From assembly GCF_900156045.1 (NCBI RefSeq), contig NZ_FTMX01000004.1:248001-312000 (forward strand): DNA of 64,000 bases, written 5' to 3'. This document shows positions 17,457 through 27,436 of the stretch, piece after piece. Positions within the stretch are counted from its first letter, which is position 1. Each line of letters opens with the position of its first letter. The notes under the pieces are model-generated. The model was not told the origin of the DNA. It saw only the letters and a list, made by a program, of their open reading frames with translations, and did not search any database. Position numbers and translations under genes: made by a program. Source of the DNA: Peribacillus simplex (GTDB taxonomy: Bacteria; Bacillota; Bacilli; Bacillales; DSM-1321).

Positions 17457-17703
17457 ATGTCTACTATTAAGATAAAGTTGTTGTGATTACGGGTGCATCA
17501 ATTGGAATTGGTAAGGCAACCACTAAGAAATTTGCAGAAGAAGGAGCAAAAATAATCAGTGCCGCTCGTCGTGGAGAATCTTCAGCTTACTATCGGTATA
17601 AATGCAAAGTGATATAGCGTATGCAATCCCTTATGCCATAAACAAACCTGACACTGCTGCGGTAAGCGAGATCATCGTCCGCCCAACTAAACAAGTTGAC
17701 TGA
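17457..17703 (+). pseudogene. SDR gene with internal deletion and frameshift
   Basis: The N-terminal part reads DKVVVITGASIGIGKATT and continues to about SAARRGE. After a short gap the C-terminal part AYAIPYAINKPDTAAVSEII ends at TGA (17701). Between them some 170 residues expected in an SDR are missing, and a one-base shift near 17468 breaks the start. The C-terminal part resembles YdfG-type SDRs. It is divergent to the LysR gene, so this was probably its original target. Confidence 0.85.
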
Positions 17704-17761
17704 CGGATACGTCAATGAAGGAAATAATGATTCTTCCTACAACACAATCGCAATGAAAAAT

Positions 17762-17791
17762 ATTGCCTATAAACTGATAGAGGCAATTTTC
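17762..17791 (+). terminator. short terminator after SDR relic
   Basis: ATTGCCT and AGGCAAT form a 7-bp stem, followed by TTTTCTG. It is likely the terminator of the decayed SDR gene. I looked for a BglG/LicT-type antiterminator target here and did not see one. Confidence 0.5.
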
Positions 17792-17872
17792 TGTTCATGG
17801 TAAACCAATAGTTTAAATTCCGTTTTATTGGCCTGTAACTGTACCCTTAATTGATAAAAGGATGTGAAAAAA

Positions 17873-19714
17873 TTGAACTACAAAAAGCTAGCAGAAGAAA
17901 TCATTTACTTCGTGGGTGGAGAAGAAAATATAAAAAATGTCGTGCATTGTGCAACGCGATTACGATTTAACCTTCATGATAATAAGAAAGCGGGTAAAGA
18001 AAAACTAGAAAATTTAGATGGTGTGTTGAGTGTTGTTGTAAATAGCGGCCAATTTCAAGTAGTAATTGGAAGCAATGTATCTGAAGTTTTTAAAGAAATA
18101 CAATCTGCTGTAAATATCGATGGTGAAGGAACTACAAGACCATCAAAGCAAAAAGTAAATATTATTGAAAAGGTTTTTGAAGTGATCTCAGGAAGTTTCT
18201 CGCCTTTACTTGGTGCGCTAGCTGGGGCAGGTATGCTGAGAGCATTAATAGCTCTTTTAACAATGACCGGTATCCTATCAACTGACAGCGGAACTTACAC
18301 TATTCTATTAGCTGCCGGGAATGCGATTTTTTATTTCCTTCCCATTTTTCTAGGTATCACAATTTCTACAAAGCTTGACGCAAACCCTTATGTAGGTGGG
18401 ATGATAGGAGCAACATTACTAGAGCCTAATTTCACTGGATTGTTAGAAAATCGTGGGGATATGACAGATTTCCTTGATATCCCTGTTGTTTTAATGGACT
18501 ATTCTTCATCTGTGTTTCCAGCTTTTATCGCAATCACTATTTATGCTTTATTAAATAGATATCTTAAAAAAATCATTCATAAAGATTTGCAAATGTTTAT
18601 GCTCCCTATGTTGGCTTTAATTATTATCGTGCCATTAACAACGATAGCATTTGGTCCTATTGGTGTATATATTGCTAATTCGATCGGAACTTTCATTAAT
18701 TTCTTATATGCAGAAACTGGCGTAGTAACTGGTGCTATCTTGGGTGGAAGTTGGACCTTCCTTACCTTATTTGGAATACACACTGGATTCACACCTTTTA
18801 TTCTTGAAAATGTAGCAATTGGAGGTGATCCGATTCTTGCATTGGTGTCTGCGTCTGTCTTTGCGCAAATCGGTTTAGCATTCGGTGTGTTCTTAAAAAC
18901 GAAAGATAAGAAATTAAAAGCACTGGCTGGCTCAACATTGATGCCTGGACTATTTTCAGGAATTACGGAACCAATCCTTTACGGGTTAGCACTTCGGTAT
19001 AAACGTGGACTTATTTATATAGCAATCGCCGGGATAATCGGTGGAGGTGTCAGTGGTTTACTTGGAGCAGTAGCCACTGCATATGCCTTTCCTTCTATGT
19101 TGAGTGTTCCTATATATTCTCCGTTAATTTCTTATGTTATTGCCATGTTTCTTGCATTTGCAGTTTCAGCCGGATTAACAATTGTTTTAGGTTTTGAAGA
19201 TAAGAAAACAAAAGCAATGGACGAAAAGAAATTAGAGTCAGAACCATCATCTGAAAAACACGAAACGATATTGAGCCCATTATCTGGTTTAGTTAAACCG
19301 TTAAAGGAAGTCAATGACTCTGTATTTTCTTCCTATGCGATGGGAAGAGGTGTTGCAATAGAGCCGACTGAAGGGCGAGTTACCTCTCCTGTGAATGGTG
19401 TCGTGACGATGGTTTTTCCAACCTATCACGCAATTGGGATTCAATCGGATGAAGGGGGAGAAATATTAATTCATATTGGAATTAATACAGTTTCGTTACG
19501 AGGAGAACATTTCTCATCTGAGATTAAGCAAGGAGACCGAGTGACTCAAGGGCAACATTTAATTGATTTCAATGTCGAGAAAATCAAAGAAGCCGGCTAT
19601 GAAGTAATTACACCGATTATCATAACCAATACAGATCATTATATTGATTTTATTGAACTGAAATCCGATACCGTTCAAGCAAAAGAAAGGTTGTTAACAT
19701 TAGTCCCGAACTAG
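17873..19714 (+). CDS. bglP: PTS beta-glucoside transporter subunit IIBCA
   Basis: The protein of about 613 residues joins three PTS domains. IIB carries the phosphorylated Cys in HCATRLRF near residue 28. IIC spans residues 105-440 with about ten membrane segments and GITEPILYG. IIA at the C-terminus carries the His in LIHIGINT. It imports and phosphorylates aryl-beta-glucosides or cellobiose. A TTG start at 17873 is favoured because AAAGGATGTGA lies five bases upstream; the GTG at 17864 sits inside that site. The 6-phospho-beta-glucosidase gene follows 180 bases later. No BglG-type antiterminator gene is present here. Confidence 0.93.
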   Translation: MNYKKLAEEIIYFVGGEENIKNVVHCATRLRFNLHDNKKAGKEKLENLDGVLSVVVNSGQFQVVIGSNVSEVFKEIQSAVNIDGEGTTRPSKQKVNIIEKVFEVISGSFSPLLGALAGAGMLRALIALLTMTGILSTDSGTYTILLAAGNAIFYFLPIFLGITISTKLDANPYVGGMIGATLLEPNFTGLLENRGDMTDFLDIPVVLMDYSSSVFPAFIAITIYALLNRYLKKIIHKDLQMFMLPMLALIIIVPLTTIAFGPIGVYIANSIGTFINFLYAETGVVTGAILGGSWTFLTLFGIHTGFTPFILENVAIGGDPILALVSASVFAQIGLAFGVFLKTKDKKLKALAGSTLMPGLFSGITEPILYGLALRYKRGLIYIAIAGIIGGGVSGLLGAVATAYAFPSMLSVPIYSPLISYVIAMFLAFAVSAGLTIVLGFEDKKTKAMDEKKLESEPSSEKHETILSPLSGLVKPLKEVNDSVFSSYAMGRGVAIEPTEGRVTSPVNGVVTMVFPTYHAIGIQSDEGGEILIHIGINTVSLRGEHFSSEIKQGDRVTQGQHLIDFNVEKIKEAGYEVITPIIITNTDHYIDFIELKSDTVQAKERLLTLVPN

Positions 19715-19893
19715 TTGTGATCATACATAGAGATGTGACTATGTCGTGGGACAAGCATTTAAATTGATTTCCTTAAAATAGCGGATAAATAGAACAATGC
19801 TAATCCTACAATTTCTGTTTAATTGTATTTTTCTTAAAGTAATACAAAGAAAATGAACTACCTACGTGAAAAGAATGAAGGAGGAAATATTAA

Positions 19894-21369
<1,476 letters not shown>

Positions 21370-21409
21370 ACGTCAATATGAATGATTAAAGGAAGTGGAA
21401 CACTAATTT

Positions 21410-22591
21410 ATGAAGAATTCTAATAGTTTATTTATATTTATCTTAGCAGTTGGTGTATTTGGTATTATCAATACCGAAATGGGCGTAATTGGTATACTCC
21501 CTGCCCTAGCGGATCACTTTGATGTCAGTGTCTCTACAGCTGGTTTAATGGTTAGTCTTTTTGCGCTAGCCATTGCCATTGCTGGTCCAACTCTACCATT
21601 AGTATTTTCACGTATAAATCGAAAAAAGGTCATGTTACTGGTATTAGCTATATTCATTATCGGTAATGTTATTTCCATTTTTACAACTAATTTTACAGTA
21701 GGATTGCTAGTTCGTGTTATACCAGCCTTCTTCCATCCTGTATATGTCTCTATTGCTTTATCAGTAGCTGCTGCCTCTGTTAGTGAAAGGGAGGCACCAA
21801 AAGCCATCTCTAAAGTATTTATAGGGGTTTCCGCAGGTATGGTTCTAGGTGTTCCTGTGGTAAGCTTTATTGCCAATACGATTTCACTTGAAATGGCGAT
21901 GTCCTTTTTCGCTGTCGTAAATATTTTTACATTTATTGCGACTTTACTATTTGTACCTTCTATGCCTGTGCAGGAAAGACTTTCTTATGGTTCTCAGCTA
22001 AAAATTTTAACGCAGGGCATTACTTGGCTCTCTATTTTGGCAGTTCTTTTTTTAAACGCAGCCATTTTCGGTGTATATAGTTACCTAGCTGAATATTTAG
22101 ATGTAGTAACGAATATGTCATTAAATATGATTAGTACCATGTTACTTGTCTACGGCTTAGCTAATATTATTGGGAATATTATCGCAGGCAGATTACTAAC
22201 GGACCATCCAATTCGTTCTGTCACAATCTTTCCCATTGTATTAACTGCTATTTATATTATCTTTTTCTTTGTGCGAGAGCTTACTGTACCTACAGCTATT
22301 ATTATTTTAGTTTGGGGGATGCTTGGAGGTATTGGTGCAAACATTAATCAATATTGGATTATGTCGTCTGCGCCCAAAGCTCCAGATTTCGCGAATGGGT
22401 TATTCTTAACTTCCGTTAACTTAGGTACAACTATCGGTGCTGGTGTAGCCGGAATCATTATCGCACAATTTGGCACAGAATATATTTTATTCGTAGGTGT
22501 ACTTACATTAGTATTAGGTTTTATATGTATTTTACTTAGAAATTATATGTATAGACTTAAAACAAATCAACTAATAGAGAATGATTATTGA
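21410..22591 (+). CDS. MFS transporter, DHA1/AraJ-like sugar or drug exporter
   Basis: The 393-residue protein has twelve predicted membrane segments. Features include NTEMGVIGILPALADHF in the first loop and SRINRKKVMLL in the loop after segment 2, the motif A region of the major facilitator superfamily. It resembles the AraJ/YdhP-like DHA1 group of exporters. It starts 40 bases after bglH and follows GGAAGTGG, so it may be read through from the bgl genes. A strong terminator follows it. The substrate cannot be inferred. Confidence 0.88.
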   Translation: MKNSNSLFIFILAVGVFGIINTEMGVIGILPALADHFDVSVSTAGLMVSLFALAIAIAGPTLPLVFSRINRKKVMLLVLAIFIIGNVISIFTTNFTVGLLVRVIPAFFHPVYVSIALSVAAASVSEREAPKAISKVFIGVSAGMVLGVPVVSFIANTISLEMAMSFFAVVNIFTFIATLLFVPSMPVQERLSYGSQLKILTQGITWLSILAVLFLNAAIFGVYSYLAEYLDVVTNMSLNMISTMLLVYGLANIIGNIIAGRLLTDHPIRSVTIFPIVLTAIYIIFFFVRELTVPTAIIILVWGMLGGIGANINQYWIMSSAPKAPDFANGLFLTSVNLGTTIGAGVAGIIIAQFGTEYILFVGVLTLVLGFICILLRNYMYRLKTNQLIENDY

Positions 22592-22649
22592 CAAACACAG
22601 GTAGAAATTAACAATCTTTAATTAATAAAACCAATCTTAAAATCTACTG

Positions 22650-22696
22650 AAAAAGAATCCATTTTGATCAGTCTTTTTTCAAAATGGATTCTTTTT
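22650..22696 (+). terminator. strong intrinsic terminator
   Basis: AAAAAGAATCCATTTTG pairs with CAAAATGGATTCTTTTT (17 bp). It closes the bgl/MFS unit. Confidence 0.9.
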
Positions 22697-22792
22697 ATTT
22701 ATCGTAAAAGTCTGGATTGTGAGATGTTCTTTTTGATCGAATTTTATTTCAAAGCAATCGTGCTTATTCTAGAGGTGTAAGTTCTGAAAATC

Positions 22793-22972
22793 CTATATAT
22801 CTGATAAAGAATTTACATAGGAGCATTCCTTCATCTGTTTCCCTAACTCTCGTTCAAGTTCTTTTAATTGTCTTGACAAGGATGGCTATGTACCATGCAA
22901 AAAATCAGTAGCACCCGTAATACTTATTTCTCTTGTAACCATAAGAAGATATCGCAATTCTCTAAAGTCCAT
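22793..22972 (-). pseudogene. decayed copy of the LysR gene at 16392-17300
   Basis: From ATG 22972 the frame reads MDFRELRYLLMVTREISITG, then LHGT, a stop, and PSLSRQLKELERELGK. This aligns with the intact LysR N-terminus MEFRVLRYFLTVAREGSITA and LHVTQPTLSRQ. Most of the remainder is deleted; a short piece of the wing region follows and the last residues SLSDI and the stop match the intact gene exactly at the DNA level. It is a paralogous copy reduced by nonsense mutation and deletion. Confidence 0.9.
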
Positions 22973-23026
22973 ATAACAGTACTCATTTATAATGTTTTAG
23001 TATATATCAAGATATGCTCATAAAGC

Positions 23027-23045
23027 ATATCTTGATATGAGATAT
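23027..23045. promoter_or_regulatory. relic LysR operator dyad
   Basis: ATATCT-N7-AGATAT followed by AAGCA repeats the arrangement at 17359-17377. The following GCTAGAATAAATTACA also matches the region after 17405. The whole divergent promoter was therefore duplicated with the LysR gene and may now lie upstream of the hydrolase gene. Confidence 0.5.
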
Positions 23046-23160
23046 AAGCAATGGGATATATGTATATAACACGCTAGAATAAATTACAAAGGAGGTTATG
23101 TGATAGCTGCCACAGAAGAAAATCCTTTAATTATCCTAATTTGAAAGGGTGTTATTTAAA

Positions 23161-24261
23161 ATGAAAAAAAAATCGATTATCATGCGTGTACTCACAATGA
23201 TAGCAATGGGCTTGCTTTTGTTTGTGACCATCGTTGCAGCCAAGACCGACGTTGGCGCCGTCTCCAAGACTGTTGCATACACGCCGGACATGTCCAATGG
23301 AGCAGACAATTTTTACAAGAGCAACAAGGTAAACATGAAGAAGGTTTCTTTTGAAAATCAATACAAGATGAAAGTTGCAGGGAACCTTTTTATTCCCAAA
23401 GGTTTGAAGAAGAAAACCAAAAATCCCGCAATCATTGTCGGGCATCCTATGGGTGCAGTAAAGGAACAAAGTGCGAATCTGTATGCACAAAAAATGGCTG
23501 AAAAGGGATTCGTTACTTTGTCCTTGGATTTGTCTTTCTGGGGAGAGAGTGAGGGGCAGCCTCGCAACGCTGTCTCGCCAGATATCTATGCCGAGGATTT
23601 CAGTGCTGCGATGGATTTCCTAGGCACGCGGCCGTTTGTTGACAGGAATCGGATTGGGGTTCTCGGGATTTGCGGCAGCGGGAGCTTTGCCATCAGCGCA
23701 GCCAAGATTGATCCGCGGATGAAAGCCATTGCAACAGTCAGTATGTACGAAATGGGGGCAGCTAACCGTAACGGGCTTAAACACTCGCAGACTGTCGAGC
23801 AGAGAAAGAAGATTCTTGAAGAGGCAGCAGAGCAACGCTATGTGGAGTTCACAGGCGGTAAAACCAAATACACCAGTGGGACGGTACATGAACTAAATAA
23901 AAACTCTACCGAAATTGAGCGTGAGTTTTATGATTTCTACCGTACTCCAAGAGGTGAATACACCCCTAAAGGTCAGTCGCCGGCACTTACAACGCATCCT
24001 ACGCTTACCAGCAACGTCAAATTTATGAATTTTTACCCATTCGAAGACATAGAGACGATATCTCCTCGTCCGATGCTTTTCATCGCGGGTGAAAATGCTC
24101 ATTCTAAGGAGTTCAGCGAAGAAGCATACAGGCTAGCCGGCGAACCGAAGGAACTCTACATTGTTCCGGGCGCAGGTCATGTAGATCTGTACGACCGAGT
24201 GAATTTAATTCCCTTTGACAAGCTTGAGTCCTTCTTCAAAGAAAATCTGAAGAAAAAATAA
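23161..24261 (+). CDS. exported alpha/beta hydrolase (YcjY/dienelactone hydrolase-like)
   Basis: The 366-residue protein starts with a signal peptide or anchor (MKKKSIIMRVLTM, then a hydrophobic stretch). The hydrolase core has GHPMGAVKE as an oxyanion-loop region, a nucleophile elbow GICGSGS, and GAGHVDLYD with the catalytic His. The elbow places Cys, not Ser, at the usual nucleophile position, as in YcjY-like proteins and dienelactone hydrolase. The ATG at 23161 is preferred over GTG 23149. It is richer in G+C than its neighbours, which suggests later acquisition. Natural substrate unknown. Confidence 0.85.
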   Translation: MKKKSIIMRVLTMIAMGLLLFVTIVAAKTDVGAVSKTVAYTPDMSNGADNFYKSNKVNMKKVSFENQYKMKVAGNLFIPKGLKKKTKNPAIIVGHPMGAVKEQSANLYAQKMAEKGFVTLSLDLSFWGESEGQPRNAVSPDIYAEDFSAAMDFLGTRPFVDRNRIGVLGICGSGSFAISAAKIDPRMKAIATVSMYEMGAANRNGLKHSQTVEQRKKILEEAAEQRYVEFTGGKTKYTSGTVHELNKNSTEIEREFYDFYRTPRGEYTPKGQSPALTTHPTLTSNVKFMNFYPFEDIETISPRPMLFIAGENAHSKEFSEEAYRLAGEPKELYIVPGAGHVDLYDRVNLIPFDKLESFFKENLKKK

Positions 24262-24323
24262 TGCTTGTGTTGGAAGATCATGAAGAGCTTTTTGTGCTAA
24301 TGATACATTGAATGAAACCATGG

Positions 24324-24362
24324 TGTGAATTCCACATATCTTGTCGGGATTCACATTTTTTT
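24324..24362 (+). terminator. intrinsic terminator after hydrolase gene
   Basis: TGTGAATTCC pairs with GGGATTCACA (one G-T pair), followed by eight T residues. Confidence 0.85.
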
Positions 24363-24480
24363 GTCTAGAGTTCCATATTTGGAAATGATTCAACAGGAGC
24401 TTTCAAGCGTTCTTCACCACATATGAAATCTCAGTACGCTACTAAGATTTGAGAGGTATTGTATTAATTACCATGAGGTG

Positions 24481-24528
24481 CAACGACTAAGAAATTTGTT
24501 CCTTATTGTGCAAATTTCTTAGTCGTTG
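24481..24528. repeat. 18-bp perfect inverted repeat made from an SDR fragment
   Basis: CAACGACTAAGAAATTTG and its exact complement are separated by 12 bases. The right arm is part of the minus-strand SDR fragment (encoding ATTKKFA). The left arm looks like an inverted copy of the same bases. No T-run follows, so it is probably a rearrangement scar rather than a terminator. Confidence 0.75.
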
Positions 24529-24580
24529 CTTCACCAATTCCATTGGATGCTCCCATAAATAACAACAATTTACTTGTTAC
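24503..24580 (-). pseudogene. SDR N-terminal fragment
   Basis: On the minus strand KLLLFMGASNGIGEATTKKF is readable before a stop. This is the SDR nucleotide-binding segment, close to DKVVVITGASIGIGKATTKKF in the relic at 17457. The start codon is replaced by a stop-containing frame and the rest of the gene is absent. Confidence 0.82.
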
Positions 24581-24766
24581 ATCTGAGACTGCACTTCGGA
24601 GTTTTTTTGCTTGGCGGATTTAACGAACAGAGAAGAAGTCAGTATGAAAGTAATCCCCTTACCATCTAAAGATAAAGATATCCATCTTGGATTAATTAAT
24701 ACAGCGAGAAGCCCAGTCACGATGAATTTACTAGACAAAAAACGAAACTTGAAGGAGGAAAACGGG

Positions 24767-25513
24767 ATGAACAAACAATTAATCCATTCATTTGCATTGT
24801 TACTAGCCCTCGCCCTTACTGCTTGCAATAACAATGATATTGAAACAAAGGACAATGCTCGTCAAGAAGAGGGTTCCTCTGGGGCTAAGTCTGGGGAATA
24901 CGCTGAGATTGGATCTGGTGCTAACCTTGTAAAATTCCCTGAAGACCTTGAAAAGGGGATCGTGTTTGCCACTTATGATCGAGGAGATATCCATGAAAAC
25001 ATCTATGTAAATAGTAGGGAAGCAATTGAAGCGGTGCGGAATGGAGAGGAGCTTCCGAGCGGCACCGTTATCACTCTGGAAGGATTTCGAGATGGAGAGA
25101 TTGAGCATTATTTAGTGATGGAAAAGCGTACCGGCTGGGGTTCCAAATACTCGCCTGAAGAGCGTAATGGGGAATGGGAATACCAGCATTTCACACCTGA
25201 CAGAGAAGTGGCTGAAGACAATATTGGCCGTTGCTTTTCCTGCCACGCAAACCAGGAAAGAGATGACTATATGAATTCGATGGATCAGATGAAAGAGTTT
25301 GATTTGGGAGAGATTTCACAAGCAAAAAGCAGCAGTTCAGAAACCCCACTCGCATCTATCCTTACAGAGCATTGGAAGGTTAGTGAAATAGCTGCTCATG
25401 TGAATTATTCTAAGGATGTAAATAAAGATAGTAATGTAATAGATGATGAGGAAAAAGCGAAAAAAATTCAGAACGTTCTTTTAAAGATGTATTTACAGCA
25501 ATATAAAAGCTAA
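24767..25513 (+). CDS. cytochrome P460-family lipoprotein with CxxCH haem site
   Basis: The 248-residue protein begins with a lipoprotein signal (hydrophobic residues 7-17, lipobox LALTAC, Cys20). A low-complexity linker is followed by a P460-type domain (residues 45-165) with LEKGIVFATYDRGD, HYLVMEKRTGWGSKY and a haem c attachment site CFSCH (Cys156, Cys159, His160). P460 proteins of nitrifiers oxidise hydroxylamine or bind NO; Gram-positive members are not characterised. The ATG follows AAGGAGG. A DUF4405 membrane protein gene follows after 30 bases, so the pair probably forms a membrane-anchored redox unit on the outer face of the membrane. Confidence 0.85.
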   Translation: MNKQLIHSFALLLALALTACNNNDIETKDNARQEEGSSGAKSGEYAEIGSGANLVKFPEDLEKGIVFATYDRGDIHENIYVNSREAIEAVRNGEELPSGTVITLEGFRDGEIEHYLVMEKRTGWGSKYSPEERNGEWEYQHFTPDREVAEDNIGRCFSCHANQERDDYMNSMDQMKEFDLGEISQAKSSSSETPLASILTEHWKVSEIAAHVNYSKDVNKDSNVIDDEEKAKKIQNVLLKMYLQQYKS

Positions 25514-25543
25514 TCAAGCATTAAATAGAAAGAGGAGAATATT

Positions 25544-26248
25544 TTGAATCGAAAGATGTTATTCAGGCTTATTAATGACCTTGTTATGACAGTTCTTATG
25601 TTAATAGCAATGGCTTACTATATTACCGGAAATAGGATTCATGAAGTCATTGGCGTTGTGGTCCTTGTATTATTTATCGTCCATAATTTTTTAAATCGAC
25701 GTTGGTATAAAGCGATTCTAAAAGGAAAGCACACTTTTCGGCGTATTCTGCAAATCGGCCTCAATCTGCTTTTTCTAGTTGCAATGATTTTGATGATGAT
25801 ATGTGGAATACTAATATCCAGTGATATATTTCCCTTTATACCGATAACTAATGACATGACCTTCCGGCAATTACATGTTCAGACAGCCTATTGGGGATTT
25901 ATCATCATGGCTGTACACATAGGATTATCATGGGGAATGATTATCAATTCAGTACGGAGGATGTCGAGAATCACCGATATTAGCCCTATTCGTACCATTA
26001 CTTTACGTATTTTGGCGGTATTAATTGTTGCCTACGGGGTGCATTCCTCCTTTGAGGAAGAAATGGGTACTAAGCTATTCATTTACAACCCATTTGGTTG
26101 GTTCAATGATGATTCTACAATAAGGTTTTTAATTGACCACTTATCAATCATGGGAATCTATATTGCTGGGACACATTACGCTTTGAAATTTATTTCGAGG
26201 CAGGAACAAAAAGAGGCACCAAGAACTAGTGGAGGTTTAAAAGGATAG
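25544..26248 (+). CDS. DUF4405-type membrane protein, putative cytochrome b
   Basis: The 234-residue protein has five to six membrane helices. His residues lie inside or at the edge of helices, in LFIVHNFLNRRW near residue 46, RQLHVQTAYWGF near residue 109 and MAVHIGLSW near residue 125, a pattern expected for haem b ligands in DUF4405 proteins. A TTG start follows AGAGGAG. It is 30 bases after the P460 lipoprotein gene. It could pass electrons between the quinone pool and the extracytoplasmic haem c. This is inferred from family and neighbourhood. Confidence 0.82.
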   Translation: MNRKMLFRLINDLVMTVLMLIAMAYYITGNRIHEVIGVVVLVLFIVHNFLNRRWYKAILKGKHTFRRILQIGLNLLFLVAMILMMICGILISSDIFPFIPITNDMTFRQLHVQTAYWGFIIMAVHIGLSWGMIINSVRRMSRITDISPIRTITLRILAVLIVAYGVHSSFEEEMGTKLFIYNPFGWFNDDSTIRFLIDHLSIMGIYIAGTHYALKFISRQEQKEAPRTSGGLKG

Positions 26249-26419
26249 ATATCAAATGAATATCTTGGATTGGGTTCAGGCATCAGTTCAATAGAAGAAT
26301 ATGATGGGAACAGATGTAGCTTTATTCATTATGCTGATGGTACTCACCCTTCGGTAGTATTGCTAATGAAATAAAGGGTATCATCATCAATAAACGTACA
26401 AAAAGAAGGAGCAAACAAG

Positions 26420-26935
26420 ATGAAAAAACTGTTAGGTTTGGCTATCTTAGTAATGAGCTTTCTCCTCGCTGCTTGCAGCAGTAATGACAATAATTTATCT
26501 GAAACCGACAGAAGTCATAATGCAAGTGACAAATCAAACCGTGCACAAGAAGAACCAACAGAAGATAGCCTTTCAGATATAAGAATAAAATTATCGTTTA
26601 AAAAGGAGGAAGTACTTGTTAGAATGTACGATAATCCAGCAAGTAGGGATTTTTTAACTCAATTGCCGTTAACGGTAACATTTGAAGATTACGTAGGTAA
26701 AGAGAAAATTAGTATTTTACAGAAAAGATTATCAGCAGATAATGAGCAATCCCGAAACCAACCAACAAAAGGAGACTTTGCTTATTTTTCACCTTGGGGA
26801 AATTTGGCTATTTTTTATAAAGGTCTTGAAGATTCTACAAGTGATCTTATTATATTAGGTCAGATTGAATCAGGAAAAGAAAATCTTGAAAATATTCAAA
26901 GTGATTTTACAGTTTCAATTGAAAAAGTTGACTAA
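26420..26935 (+). CDS. lipoprotein with cyclophilin-like fold
   Basis: The 171-residue protein has a lipobox LLAACSS (Cys19), a charged linker of about 30 residues, and a C-terminal domain of about 115 residues. The domain reads like the cyclophilin-like (TM1367-type) family: VLVRMYDNPASRDFLTQLP, GDFAYFSPWGNLAIFYKG, then LIILGQIESG. The fold is an all-beta barrel; enzymatic activity is doubtful. RBS AAGGAG. It follows the DUF4405 gene by 170 bases and may belong to the same unit, although the spacer contains no other gene. Confidence 0.8.
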   Translation: MKKLLGLAILVMSFLLAACSSNDNNLSETDRSHNASDKSNRAQEEPTEDSLSDIRIKLSFKKEEVLVRMYDNPASRDFLTQLPLTVTFEDYVGKEKISILQKRLSADNEQSRNQPTKGDFAYFSPWGNLAIFYKGLEDSTSDLIILGQIESGKENLENIQSDFTVSIEKVD

Positions 26936-27126
26936 TTGATAGAGAATAAGATAGCTCCTTATATAACTCACTATTTTACTAAGAAACTATGCATTCCTCT
27001 ATACAACAATTTTTTAGAGAAGGTATTCATTCCAACAATCTATAACAGTTTTCTAACCATTATTGATTTATCATCCATGTTCCATATCATTGACTGAATT
27101 ACCGGTGATACCATAAAATGCCGAAA

Positions 27127-27320
27127 AAAGATAGTATCCGTCAAGCTGCGATTACATTAAATGAGCGGTATGGAAGATTAGTCGTATTGAATAATAATGC
27201 TGGCGTTTATTTGGATAAAACTGAAAAGTTATTGAATATGAACCTTCCATTATAGAAAAAACTATGGCAACTAATTTCTTTGGGGTTTACCATGTGGTAT
27301 TTAATATTATTGGGAATAAG
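27127..27320 (+). pseudogene. SDR internal fragment with frameshift
   Basis: The first frame reads DSIRQAAITLNERYGRLVVL followed by NNNAGVYLDKTEK. This matches the NNAG region of classical SDRs. After a shift near 27237 a second frame continues EPSIIEKTMATNFFGVYHVV, the following helix of the family. Both ends are missing. It is the third SDR relic within 10 kb and covers a different part of the gene from the other two. Confidence 0.85.
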
Positions 27321-27353
27321 CCTATTCGAGAACGACTCTCGAGTAGGCTTATT
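27315..27353. terminator. bidirectional intrinsic terminator
   Basis: AATAAGCCTATTCGAGA pairs with TCTCGAGTAGGCTTATT (one G-T pair) across five bases, followed by a T-rich run. On the minus strand it can also end the M20 peptidase gene. Confidence 0.85.
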
Positions 27354-27436
27354 TATTTTTAAAAAAAAGCCTTTACTTATGGTATGGTTCACGTAGTGCA
27401 TCTAAATGATTTTTTTATTTTTCCGTTATCAAACTA

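Noticed and set aside
17704-17872. BglG/LicT-type antiterminator target before bglP
   Set aside because: The only hairpin is a plain 7-bp stem and no ribonucleic antiterminator-like sequence overlaps it.
24611-24766. N-terminal extension of the P460 protein from an upstream start
   Set aside because: The extension precedes a canonical lipoprotein signal and the downstream ATG has the AAGGAGG site.
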